Part shown: piece by piece, positions 26,475 through 34,526 of the stretch
How positions within the stretch are numbered: the stretch's first letter is position 1
Layout: every line of letters starts with the position of its first letter
Source of the DNA: Eubacterium sp.
GTDB taxonomy: Bacteria > Bacillota > Clostridia > Lachnospirales > Lachnospiraceae
DNA: 64,000 nucleotides
Reading direction: 5' to 3'
Assembly: GCA_017433615.1 (NCBI GenBank)
Contig: JAFRGW010000033.1
Location: 1-64,000, forward strand
The notes under the pieces: model-generated
The model's database searches: none
Told to the model about the DNA's origin: nothing
Seen by the model: the letters and a program-made list of their open reading frames with translations, nothing else
Made by a program: the position numbers and the translations under genes

Positions 26475-26629
26475 GAGACAGGGGACGGTTCTTTGTCTCC
26501 TTTCAGGGTGGGGACAGGATGCATTTTCCATGCAGCTCAGATAGAATTCGCTGCACTGGAAAGTGCATCCTGTTCAGAGCGCTTCGTCAGGAACGGAATA
26601 AGGAGACAGAGAACCGTCCCCTGTCTCCT
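26473..26629. repeat. Palindromic 157-bp repeat, copy 2
   Basis: Terminal inverted repeats lie at 26473-26501 and 26601-26629. The right arm is identical over 29 bp to that of copy 1 (11506-11534). The inner stem (AGGATGCA...TGCATCCT) and the loop CAGCTCAGATAGAATTCGC are also shared. Stem base pairs differ from copy 1 in compensating ways. The first two bases overlap the cmk TAG stop, and the element ends 17 bases before ispH. Confidence 0.85.
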
Positions 26630-26646
26630 CGCGGGAGTAAACAAGT

Positions 26647-27504
26647 ATGAAAATTACAGTTGCCGAATCGGCGGGTTTCTGCTTTGGAGTAAGGCGTGCG
26701 GTCGATGAGGTGTACAACCAGATTGAGACAGGAAAGAAGCCGGTCTACACGTTCGGGCCTGTGATCCACAATGAACAGGTGATGCAGGAACTGGAGGAAA
26801 AAGGTGTCAGTGTTGTCGATTCCCTGAAAGAGCTGGAGCAGATTGAAAGTGGCAGCGGCACACTGATTATCCGTGCGCACGGCGTCTCCCGGAAGACGGA
26901 AGAGAAGATGCGCACTTCCGGGCTGAAAATCGTTGATACAACCTGCCCGTTTGTGAAGAAGATTCATGCAATCGTTCAGCAAAAGAGCCGCGAAGGGATG
27001 TCTGTGATTATTGCCGGCAATCCGGATCATCCGGAAGTGAAGGGGATCCGGGGATGGGCGGAAGGACCGGTTTATATTGTCGAAACACCGGAAGAAATGA
27101 AAGCGCTGGAGCTGCCGGAAGGGGCGTTTGCGGTACTGGTCGCACAGACCACATTTAATCTTCTGAAATTCGAATATATAGTTGAAATATTTTCGCAAAA
27201 GCGGTATTATAATACTGTTGTGAACACTGTCTGTAATGCTACAACCAAGCGTCAGGCAGAGGCGCGCAGAATCGCAGCGGAAGTGGACGCGATGCTGGTC
27301 ATTGGCGGCAGGCACAGCTCGAATACACAGAAGCTTTACGAGATCTGCAGAGCCGGCTGCAAGAATACTTACTTTATTGAGACACTCGTTGATTTGGAAA
27401 CTATACCTTTTCAATCATTTTGTCATGTAGGTATTACAGCAGGGGCATCAACCCCAAACCAAATAATTGAGGAGGTTCAAGAGAAACTATGTCAGAAGAA
27501 TTAA
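26647..27504 (+). CDS. ispH: 4-hydroxy-3-methylbut-2-enyl diphosphate reductase
   Basis: IspH (LytB) performs the last step of the MEP isoprenoid pathway, reducing HMBPP to IPP and DMAPP with a 4Fe-4S cluster. The three cluster ligands are Cys12 (AGFCFGVRRAV), Cys100 (VDTTCPFVKKIH) and Cys196 (NTVCNATTKRQ). The family ending is present too (GASTPNQIIEEV). Length is 285 residues. In many Clostridia IspH is fused to ribosomal protein S1; here they are separate but overlap by 16 bases in different frames. Confidence 0.95.
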   Translation: MKITVAESAGFCFGVRRAVDEVYNQIETGKKPVYTFGPVIHNEQVMQELEEKGVSVVDSLKELEQIESGSGTLIIRAHGVSRKTEEKMRTSGLKIVDTTCPFVKKIHAIVQQKSREGMSVIIAGNPDHPEVKGIRGWAEGPVYIVETPEEMKALELPEGAFAVLVAQTTFNLLKFEYIVEIFSQKRYYNTVVNTVCNATTKRQAEARRIAAEVDAMLVIGGRHSSNTQKLYEICRAGCKNTYFIETLVDLETIPFQSFCHVGITAGASTPNQIIEEVQEKLCQKN

Positions 27505-28655
27505 GCTTTGATCAGATGATCGACGAAACGTTTAAGACGATTCGAAACGGGGATGTTGTAGAGGGTGTCGTACTGGATGTTAAGCCGGACGAGATCATTC
27601 TGAACATCGGATACAAATCAGATGGTATTCTGAGCCGCAGCGAATACTCAAACGATAATTCCGTAGATCTGACGACCGTTACACAGCCGGGCGAGACAAT
27701 GGAAGTCAAAGTCCTGAAGGTCAACGATGGAGACGGACAGGTACTGCTGACATACAAGCGTCTGCAGGCTGAGCGCGGCAACAAGAAGCTTGAAGAAGCT
27801 TACGAGAACGGCACAGTTCTGACAGCAAAGGTATCCCGCGTACTGAACGGCGGCCTTTCTGTTACAGTTGACGGCGCACGCGTATTCATTCCGGCTAGTC
27901 TCGTTTCTGATGTTTACGAGCGTGATCTGAATAAGTACAAAGATCAGGAAATCAATTTCGTTATTATCGAGTTCAACCCGAAGAGAAGACGGATTATCGG
28001 CGACCGCAAGCAGCTGATTGTCACAGAGAAGGAAGCAATGAAAGAAGAGCTCTTCTCCAAGATCGGTGTCGGCGATACAGTTGAAGGTACCGTTAAGAAC
28101 ATCACAGACTTCGGTGCATTTATCGATCTGGGCGGCGCAGACGGACTGCTTCACATCTCTGAGATGTCCTGGGGCCGTGTAGACAACCCGAAGACCTTCC
28201 TGAAGGTCGGACAGCAGCTGAAGGTTCTCGTAAAGGACATCAAGGGCGACCGTATTGCACTGTCCCTGAAGTTCCCGGAGGAGAATCCGTGGGCAAATGC
28301 TGATGAGAAGTATGCAGTCGGAACATCTGTTGTTGGCAAAGTTGCACGTATGACAGACTTCGGCGCATTCATCGAGCTGGAGCCGGGCGTTGACGCACTC
28401 CTGCATGTTTCCCAGATTTCCAGAGAGCATGTTGAGAAGCCGTCAGATGTCCTGACAGTCGGACAGGAAATCTCTGCAAAGATCGTTTCCTTCAATGCAG
28501 AAGACAAGAAGATCTCCCTTTCCATGAAGGCAGTGGAGACAGATGCAGCTCCGGCTACCACATCTCTCGCTGATGAGATGCCGGCTGAATTTGCTGAGGA
28601 AGCTCTGGCTGTTGAGGAAGCAGCAGTTGAAGAAGAGGCTCCGGCAGAGGAGTAA
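27489..28655 (+). CDS. rpsA: 30S ribosomal protein S1 homologue
   Basis: This 388-residue protein has four S1/OB RNA-binding domains beginning near residues 19, 108, 190 and 275. The third and fourth carry the classic DFGAFI(D/E)L and GLLHISEMS/ALLHVSQIS blocks. It has an Ala/Glu-rich acidic tail. Gram-positive S1 is shorter than the six-domain E. coli protein, so the length fits. The start overlaps the end of ispH, with GGAGG 10 bases before it, implying translational coupling. A terminator follows. Confidence 0.93.
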   Translation: MSEELSFDQMIDETFKTIRNGDVVEGVVLDVKPDEIILNIGYKSDGILSRSEYSNDNSVDLTTVTQPGETMEVKVLKVNDGDGQVLLTYKRLQAERGNKKLEEAYENGTVLTAKVSRVLNGGLSVTVDGARVFIPASLVSDVYERDLNKYKDQEINFVIIEFNPKRRRIIGDRKQLIVTEKEAMKEELFSKIGVGDTVEGTVKNITDFGAFIDLGGADGLLHISEMSWGRVDNPKTFLKVGQQLKVLVKDIKGDRIALSLKFPEENPWANADEKYAVGTSVVGKVARMTDFGAFIELEPGVDALLHVSQISREHVEKPSDVLTVGQEISAKIVSFNAEDKKISLSMKAVETDAAPATTSLADEMPAEFAEEALAVEEAAVEEEAPAEE

Positions 28656-28676
28656 ACAGAATAACTATGTAATGAC

Positions 28677-28708
28677 AGGCGGTTCTCGTAAGGGGACCGC
28701 TTTTCATT
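28677..28708 (+). terminator. Terminator after rpsA
   Basis: The hairpin GCGGTTC-tcgtaag-GGGACCGC is followed by TTTTCATTTT. Confidence 0.75.
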
Positions 28709-28845
28709 TTCTGTATCTGTTTCAAATCCTGAAAGTTCGGTTTAGCTGCGAATCTTACTATGACAAAGTACCGGATAAAACAAGGGACTACAGAAGAAAC
28801 TATATAAGGAACTACAGGCAGGCATCATGAAAGGACGGGACAGAT

Positions 28846-29691
28846 ATGGTACTGGGGAATAAAATTGCGGGAAGACGAAGGGAACTACATATGACACAGG
28901 AAGAACTTGCCAATGCGGTGGGCGTCAGTCTTTACGCGGTTGTCTGCTGGGAGAATGACTGGAACCTTCCGGGCGTAGACAAGATCCATGCGGTTGCACG
29001 GGCCCTGGACATGAGTATGGTGCATCTGGTCGGGAGTACGGAGGACGAGTATGAGTGGAATCTCAGAGATCAGATGTTCTCAGATGTACATATGTTTACG
29101 CGTCTTAAAACAATTGCGGAGATGAACGCACTCCGCCAGACCTATAAAGCACTGTACTATGTAAGAGAGCAGCACAGGTATCAGTTCCGGAAAAAAACCA
29201 AGTTTTCTGATAAGAAGGTTCCGTATATCACGCACCCGCTGATGATGGCCTGTCATGCACATTCCATGGGAATCGATGATGACGAGATTCTGGCAGTGAT
29301 CCTGCTGCATGATGTCTGCGAGGACTGCGGAATTGCTGCAGAGGATCTGCCGTTTTCCGATACGATCCGGGAGGCCGTCGGTCTTCTTACAAAAAAGGAC
29401 CGCGGACAGATGACGAAGGAAAAGTATACAGAGATTTACTATCGAAATCTCGGAGAGAACAAAATCGCCGCACTGACAAAAGTCATCGATCGCTGTAATA
29501 ACGTATCTACCATGGCACTGGCATTCAGCAGAGAAAAACTGCGGGAATACATCGACGAGACAGAACAGTATGTCATCCCGCTTCTGACAAAGATCAAGCG
29601 GGAAATTCCGGAGTACAACAATGCGGTATTCCTGATCAAATATCAGATGCTGAGTGTGCTGGAGAGTTTGAAGGCGATGCTGATGGAATGA
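28846..29691 (+). CDS. XRE-type HTH protein fused to an HD (alarmone-hydrolase-like) domain
   Basis: This is a 281-residue fusion. Residues 1-60 are an XRE/Cro helix-turn-helix (RRRELHMTQEELANAVGVS). From about residue 105 there is a RelA/SpoT/MESH1-like HD hydrolase: PYITHPLMMACHAHSMG, then the HD pair in VILLHDVCED, and KVIDRCNNVSTM. No synthetase, TGS or ACT domain follows. Hydrolysis of (p)ppGpp or a related nucleotide is plausible but unproven. The HTH suggests the enzyme binds DNA or senses the nucleotide for transcription. It is flanked by terminators, so it is monocistronic. Confidence 0.82.
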   Translation: MVLGNKIAGRRRELHMTQEELANAVGVSLYAVVCWENDWNLPGVDKIHAVARALDMSMVHLVGSTEDEYEWNLRDQMFSDVHMFTRLKTIAEMNALRQTYKALYYVREQHRYQFRKKTKFSDKKVPYITHPLMMACHAHSMGIDDDEILAVILLHDVCEDCGIAAEDLPFSDTIREAVGLLTKKDRGQMTKEKYTEIYYRNLGENKIAALTKVIDRCNNVSTMALAFSREKLREYIDETEQYVIPLLTKIKREIPEYNNAVFLIKYQMLSVLESLKAMLME

Positions 29692-29694
29692 TAA

Positions 29695-29749
29695 CAAAAA
29701 GCAGATGAGAAGATATTCCGTAAAGGGAAAATCTTCTCATCTGTTTTTT
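29695..29749 (+). terminator. Terminator after the HTH-HD gene
   Basis: The long stem GCAGATGAGAAGAT...ATCTTCTCATCTG is followed by TTTTTT. The A run before the stem would also allow minus-strand use. Confidence 0.9.
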
Positions 29750-29757
29750 ATGTTCTG

Positions 29758-30414
29758 ATGTGCCGGAAGCTGGCAGACGGGGCTGAGGCATGCGTCATCA
29801 ATGTAGAGTATCCGCTTTCGCCGGAGGTAAAGTTCCCGCGTGAAAAAGAGCAGACTTACGATGTGGTTTCTTATGTATATCATCATCCGGAAGAATTCAA
29901 AATTGATAATCAGGCGATGGCAGTCTGCGGTTACAGTGCAGGTGCCAACATTGCAGCGGTTGTCGCAATGATGGCAAAAGAAGAGGGTGAATTCACATTC
30001 CGCTGCCAGGCGCTGAATTATCCGCCGACCGATATTGCAACTTCAGCCTACGACAAGTTTTATACGGAAGGCGCGATTCCAAGAGATATCGCCACGCTGT
30101 TTGACGCCTGCTACCGGCTTCCGGAACAGGCGAAGGATCCGCACTGTTCTCCGCTTTTTGCAGACATTGAAGATCTGAAGGGACTGCCGCCGGCAATCGT
30201 GCTGACCTGTGAGATTGATTCTCTTCGTGATGAAGGAGAGGAATACGCAAAACATCTGATGCAGGCCGGCGTGCTGACGATCGCACAGCGTATGCTCGGC
30301 GCACGTCACGGCGTGACGGAGCAGAATGATCTGCCGCAGTCACTGGAGAGTCAGGAGTTTCTGATCAGGGCTATGAAACTGTTTCTGGAAAATGATATAA
30401 GAAATATTAAATGA
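29758..30414 (+). pseudogene. N-terminally truncated alpha/beta hydrolase (HSL-type esterase)
   Basis: The reading frame encodes 218 residues matching the C-terminal two thirds of hormone-sensitive-lipase-type esterases: an INVEYPLSPE strand, the nucleophile elbow GYSAG, a catalytic-Asp region (CEIDSLRDEG) and the His (ARHGV). The oxyanion-hole HGGG block and cap are missing. The frame begins directly behind the terminator of the previous gene with no ribosome binding site or promoter. This looks like the 3' remnant of a gene whose front end was deleted. A terminator still follows it. Confidence 0.75.
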
Positions 30415-30424
30415 TATTGAGACT

Positions 30425-30480
30425 GGGGCTGCCATATTATGCATTTTGAGATTGAAATGCGGCGGCCCCTGTTATTTTTT
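30425..30480 (+). terminator. Terminator after the truncated esterase
   Basis: The outer stem GGGGCTGCC/GGCGGCCCC and inner stem GCATTT/AAATGC are followed by GTTATTTTTT. Confidence 0.8.
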
Positions 30481-30666
30481 GCGGGAGAAAGCATGGCTTT
30501 AAGTTTTTCATCCAGGCGGATGCAGATACATGTAGATCATTACTTGAAATAATATGGTAAAGTAAATACAGATCGTTTGTAATTTGAAATTATTGGAACA
30601 GTTCAACCTTTATAAGGTGTGTAGAGCGTCAGGCGGTGGACGCAGATTAATATGGAGGTGAACAGC

Positions 30667-31821
30667 ATGAAATTCTCCAGACTGACATCATTTGTTGATC
30701 ATTTAGAAGATATTTACGGAATCCCGTACTGCGACATCAGTATTTATCAGGAGCACGAAGAGATCTTCCGCAGAAGCAGCGGGTATACGGATCTGGAACG
30801 GACGAAGAGACCGGATGACCAGGATCTTTACTGGCTGTATTCGGTGTCGAAGGTCAGCCTGACCGTGATGATTCTGCAGCTCGTTGAGCAGGGAGAACTC
30901 AGGCTGGACGATCCGGTCTGTAAATACATTCCGGAAGCCGGTCGGCTGCAGATCCGGACAGAAACCGGCCTGAAACCCTGTGCACATCAGGCGACAATCG
31001 AAGACTATCTGGCAATGCAGGGCGGACTCAAATATAATGTAGAGCGGTCTGATATTCTTTCATACACGCGGGAAAATCCGGCTGCATCGACAAGAGATGT
31101 GATTCACAGATGGCTGACAATTCCGCTGGATTTCGAACCGGGCACGAGATTTCAGTACAGCATGTGTCATGATGTGCTGGGAGCCGTGATCGAGGTGGTT
31201 ACCGGCAGGCGTCTTCAGGATCATATCCAGGAAGCAATCGCGAAGCCGCTCGGCATGCAGGATCTTGACTATGGCATCAGACCGGAGAAGAAGGACCGGA
31301 TGGTGCAGCAGTATGAATATGATCCGCTGCAGAATTTTACGAGTGTGCGAAAGAAAAAATTATATCCGATTTCTTCTTTTCAGAATCATTTTATTCTGGG
31401 CGAAAACTACGACTGCGCAGGTGCGGGTCTTGTGACGCGTGTCTCGGATTACATTCTGCTGGCTGACGCACTTGCAAATGACGGCATCGGATGGAACGGA
31501 ACCAGGATTCTTACGCGGGAAAGCATCGACAATATGCGGCGGTCCCGTCTGGACACACCGCAGAAAAAGACAGACTACCGCAAGGGAATGGATTTTGGCT
31601 ACGAGTATGGACTGGGTGTCAGAACCCTGGTGTATCCGGAGACGTCAAAGAGTCCTGTCGGCGAATTCGGCTGGGATGGCTATGCGGGTGTGTTCCTGCT
31701 GGCTGATGTCGAGAATCGGCTTTCGATGCTCTTCGCGATGAGCGTCGGCAATATGTCACCGGCAAAACAGGTCCATCACAGAATGCGGGATCTGATGTAT
31801 GAGGGGCTGAAAACTAAGTAA
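30667..31821 (+). CDS. Beta-lactamase-family serine hydrolase
   Basis: This is a 384-residue penicillin-binding-protein-like hydrolase of the class C beta-lactamase/esterase family. The SxxK motif is Ser59-Val-Ser-Lys62. The second motif is Tyr164-Ser-Met where most members have Tyr-x-Asn, so the third position is atypical. No signal peptide is visible, so it is probably a cytoplasmic esterase or amidase and not a resistance enzyme. GGAGGTG sets the ATG at 30667, with 30652 as an unlikely alternative. It precedes the catabolic island and is closed by a terminator. Confidence 0.82.
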   Translation: MKFSRLTSFVDHLEDIYGIPYCDISIYQEHEEIFRRSSGYTDLERTKRPDDQDLYWLYSVSKVSLTVMILQLVEQGELRLDDPVCKYIPEAGRLQIRTETGLKPCAHQATIEDYLAMQGGLKYNVERSDILSYTRENPAASTRDVIHRWLTIPLDFEPGTRFQYSMCHDVLGAVIEVVTGRRLQDHIQEAIAKPLGMQDLDYGIRPEKKDRMVQQYEYDPLQNFTSVRKKKLYPISSFQNHFILGENYDCAGAGLVTRVSDYILLADALANDGIGWNGTRILTRESIDNMRRSRLDTPQKKTDYRKGMDFGYEYGLGVRTLVYPETSKSPVGEFGWDGYAGVFLLADVENRLSMLFAMSVGNMSPAKQVHHRMRDLMYEGLKTK

Positions 31822-31840
31822 ATAAAAAAGCGAATGGCAA

Positions 31841-31876
31841 AGGCTGTGTCCTCAACTGGGACACGGTCTTTTTTAT
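31841..31876 (+). terminator. Terminator after the serine hydrolase
   Basis: The stem GGCTGTGTCC-tcaact-GGGACACGGTC is followed by TTTTTT. Confidence 0.85.
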
Positions 31877-31949
31877 TGGGTAGTATCCGAATCTTCTGTG
31901 ATACACGATCCGCCTTGCAATAAGACACAAAACAAAAAAATCATCCAAA

Positions 31950-32023
31950 ACCGGCAAATCGGGACGATTGTATGGTTTTTCGAAACAATTCTGACTGAAT
32001 TGGAGAACATTATTCAACATAAT
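31950..32023 (+). promoter_or_regulatory. Island promoter element 1 (zinc alcohol dehydrogenase)
   Basis: A conserved block starting ACC, with GGGA at 31961, GTTTTT at 31975-31980 and TGACTGAA at 31992-31999, runs into the -35 box CTGAAT (31995-32000). A 17-bp spacer and CATAAT (32018-32023) follow. The same layout recurs at 33148 and 46675. A 6-bp inverted repeat CAATTC-tgact-GAATTG (31986-32002) overlaps the -35 box in this copy only. Confidence 0.6.
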
Positions 32024-32081
32024 TTATTCAGATGGATTTAAAAGTACTGATTCGCAGATTTCAGAAGGAGGCATATGAATC

Positions 32082-33110
32082 ATGAAAACAATGAAAGCAA
32101 TTATTTACAAAGGTCCCGGTGAATTTGCATATGAGGATCGTCCGGTGCCGGAGATCACAGATCCGAACGAAGTCAAACTTAAGAGCTATGGATGTGCGGT
32201 CTGCGGAACTGATGTCAACATTTTTGCAACACCGCAGCGCCACCCGAGCAAACCGGGCATCATCTTCGGACATGAATTCTGCGGAGAGGTTACGGAAGTC
32301 GGAAGCAATGTCACAGATCTGAAGCCGGGCGACAAGATCGTAATTGATCCGCACGGACCGTGCGGTTACTGCGCAAACTGTCTGGCAGGCCTTCCGGAAG
32401 CATGCGAAAACGTTCCGGCACGCGGCGTATTTGATGATGGGGGTTTGACAGAATACATTGTCATTCCGAAGCAGTTCTGCTATAAGGTTGCGCCGGAGAC
32501 AAAACCGGAGCTGATGGGCGTGGCAGAACCGCTCGCAGGATGCGGATGCGCACTGGAGAAGCTGAACGTACATGTCGGTGATACGGCGTGTGTGCTGGGC
32601 GCAGGACCGATCGGTCTGATGTTTATCGCACTGCTGAAAGCGAACGGCTGTCGGAAGATCATTGTATCCGAGCCGATTGAGTACCGCCGCAATCTTGCGC
32701 TTCAGATCGGTGCAACAAGAGCGGTGAATCCGGATACGGAAGATCTTGTGGCAATCGTGAAAGAGGAGACAGACGGACTCGGTGCTGACTGTGCTGTTGA
32801 GGCAGTCGCTTCCATGATGGCTGATTGTGTATATCTGGTGCGGCCGCATGGGAAAATCCTGCAGTTCGGACATGATGAGTTATCCCGTCCGGAATTCCCA
32901 GTTGCGGAACTTCTTAAAAATGAGATCGAAGTATACGGCGGATATCTCGGTAAATACTATATGCGCAAAGTGGCAAAGATCATCGAATCCGGAATTCTTC
33001 CGCTGGATCAGATTGTGACACACGTCATTCCGGCAACACGCTATCAGGAAGCACTGGATCTGGCAGCCAGCCGCCAGTGCGGCAAGATATTCGTCGCGAT
33101 CGATTTTTGA
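32082..33110 (+). CDS. Zinc-dependent medium-chain alcohol/polyol dehydrogenase
   Basis: This 342-residue MDR-family enzyme is of the sorbitol/threonine-dehydrogenase type. Catalytic zinc ligands are in CAVCGTD and GHEFCGEV. The structural-zinc motif CxxCxxCx7C is complete in CGYCANCLAGLPEAC. The NAD-binding fold is at VLGAGPIGLM. It would oxidise a secondary alcohol of a polyol or sugar, or reduce a ketose. AAGGAGG precedes the ATG. It stands alone between promoter elements 1 and 2 and probably supplies the first or a side oxidation step of the island. Confidence 0.87.
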   Translation: MKTMKAIIYKGPGEFAYEDRPVPEITDPNEVKLKSYGCAVCGTDVNIFATPQRHPSKPGIIFGHEFCGEVTEVGSNVTDLKPGDKIVIDPHGPCGYCANCLAGLPEACENVPARGVFDDGGLTEYIVIPKQFCYKVAPETKPELMGVAEPLAGCGCALEKLNVHVGDTACVLGAGPIGLMFIALLKANGCRKIIVSEPIEYRRNLALQIGATRAVNPDTEDLVAIVKEETDGLGADCAVEAVASMMADCVYLVRPHGKILQFGHDELSRPEFPVAELLKNEIEVYGGYLGKYYMRKVAKIIESGILPLDQIVTHVIPATRYQEALDLAASRQCGKIFVAIDF

Positions 33111-33147
33111 TTAACTTATCAGATAGCAGATTTCACAAAAAATTAGT

Positions 33148-33222
33148 ACCACACACTTTGGGATAAAAGTAATAGTTTTTGAAAACGGAATGACTGAACA
33201 AAAAGCCAAAGAAAACTATGAT
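33148..33222 (+). promoter_or_regulatory. Island promoter element 2 (ABC importer operon)
   Basis: ACC at 33148, GGGA at 33160, GTTTTT at 33175-33180 and TGACTGAA at 33191-33198 lead into CTGAAC (33194-33199), a 17-bp spacer and TATGAT (33217-33222). The poor -35 box beneath a conserved upstream block suggests activator dependence. Confidence 0.6.
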
Positions 33223-33262
33223 GGAATCATCCAAATCAGTTAAACAAAAAAGGAGGAAACAA

Positions 33263-34354
33263 ATGAAGAAGAGAGTATTGGCGGGAATTTTTGCAGGATT
33301 TATGGCAATGTCCATGCTGGCAGGCTGCGGCGGCAGTTCTGAATCAGCAGTACCGGCGGCATCTTCCGCAGCTGCATCTGAGACAGCAGAAGCTGCATCT
33401 GAGACAGCAGAAGCTGCATCCGGGACAGCTGAAGCTGCAGAGGAAAGCGGAGAACCGCTTCACATGACACTGATCATGTCAATCCGTGATGAGTGGCTTA
33501 GCTCCATGGAGAGCGCCTGCAAGCAGAAGGCCGAAGAGATGGGCATCGAGCTTACCACCCAGGACGCAAACAATGACCAGTCAAAGCAGATTCAGTACAT
33601 CGAGACAGCTAAGAATGCTGGCGAGGACGCTGTTCTTTTGAACATCATCGATGCTGAGACAGCTGAGCAGTGCATCGAGGCGGCTGACGGCATGCCGATC
33701 ATCTTTATCAACCGCGCACCGGCTGATCTGACATTGCTTGACAAGTATGAGAATGCTGCAATGGTTGCTTCTGATGAGATGCAGTCCGGCGGATTCCAGG
33801 CAGAATATCTCGCAAAGTACTTTGACGAGAAGGGACAGAAAGATGTGAAATACATTCTTCTCTCCGGCGTTCTTGGCCAGGTTTCTACCACCAACCGTAC
33901 AAAATCCGTTCTGGAAGGTCTGCAGGCAGCAGGTCTGAACATCGAAGAGATCCAGACGCTGAATGCGAAATATGACCGCGCAGAAGCACAGAACCTGATT
34001 TCCCCGCTTCTGACAACAGAGGATTATGACTGCATCATCGCGAACAACGATGCAATGGCACTTGGTGCAATCGAAGCAATGAAATCCGCTAACATTGAGC
34101 CGTCATCCGTTCCGATCGTAGGTGTTGACTGCACAAAGGATGGCGCTGCAGCAGTTAAAGCCGGCGAAATGTACATGACCGTATTCCAGGATCCGGCAGG
34201 ACAGGGTGAAGGCGCGATCTACGCAGCACAGAACCTGCTCAAGGGAAATAAGATCAATACCGATACAGATTATGAACTGGCAGAAGAGAGCGAAAAGATC
34301 ATGTGGGTTCCGTTCGTACCGGTTACCATTGACAACGTTGACGAGTATCTTTGA
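33263..34354 (+). CDS. Sugar ABC transporter substrate-binding lipoprotein (RbsB-like)
   Basis: This is a 363-residue periplasmic-binding-type protein (family 4/type 1) anchored as a lipoprotein. The signal peptide ends in the lipobox LAGC with Cys22. A linker of three near-identical 8-9 residue units (SETAEAA-type) follows, encoded by a DNA tandem repeat at about 33370-33440. The ligand-binding part resembles RbsB/MglB, with the early MSIRDEWL strand and VGVDCTKDGAAAVK hinge region. It heads the operon with the ATPase and permease. The substrate is probably a monosaccharide or polyol. Confidence 0.9.
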   Translation: MKKRVLAGIFAGFMAMSMLAGCGGSSESAVPAASSAAASETAEAASETAEAASGTAEAAEESGEPLHMTLIMSIRDEWLSSMESACKQKAEEMGIELTTQDANNDQSKQIQYIETAKNAGEDAVLLNIIDAETAEQCIEAADGMPIIFINRAPADLTLLDKYENAAMVASDEMQSGGFQAEYLAKYFDEKGQKDVKYILLSGVLGQVSTTNRTKSVLEGLQAAGLNIEEIQTLNAKYDRAEAQNLISPLLTTEDYDCIIANNDAMALGAIEAMKSANIEPSSVPIVGVDCTKDGAAAVKAGEMYMTVFQDPAGQGEGAIYAAQNLLKGNKINTDTDYELAEESEKIMWVPFVPVTIDNVDEYL

Positions 34355-34526
34355 TCTGCGTGGTTCTCATACGGAACCGCATAAAGTAATTAAATAAACC
34401 AGTTACAGAGCTGCTGTACCGGATGTTTTAGAGGAAGATGTGGGTATTTCTGAACAGACATACAGTATGGCAGCTCTGACTCTATCCCCCTTTTCGGGTG
34501 GCAGACAGAAGAAGAGGAGAAGGTGT

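Noticed and set aside
30667..31821. Antibiotic-resistance beta-lactamase
   Set aside because: No signal peptide and an atypical Tyr-Ser-Met second motif; a generic serine hydrolase is the safer call.
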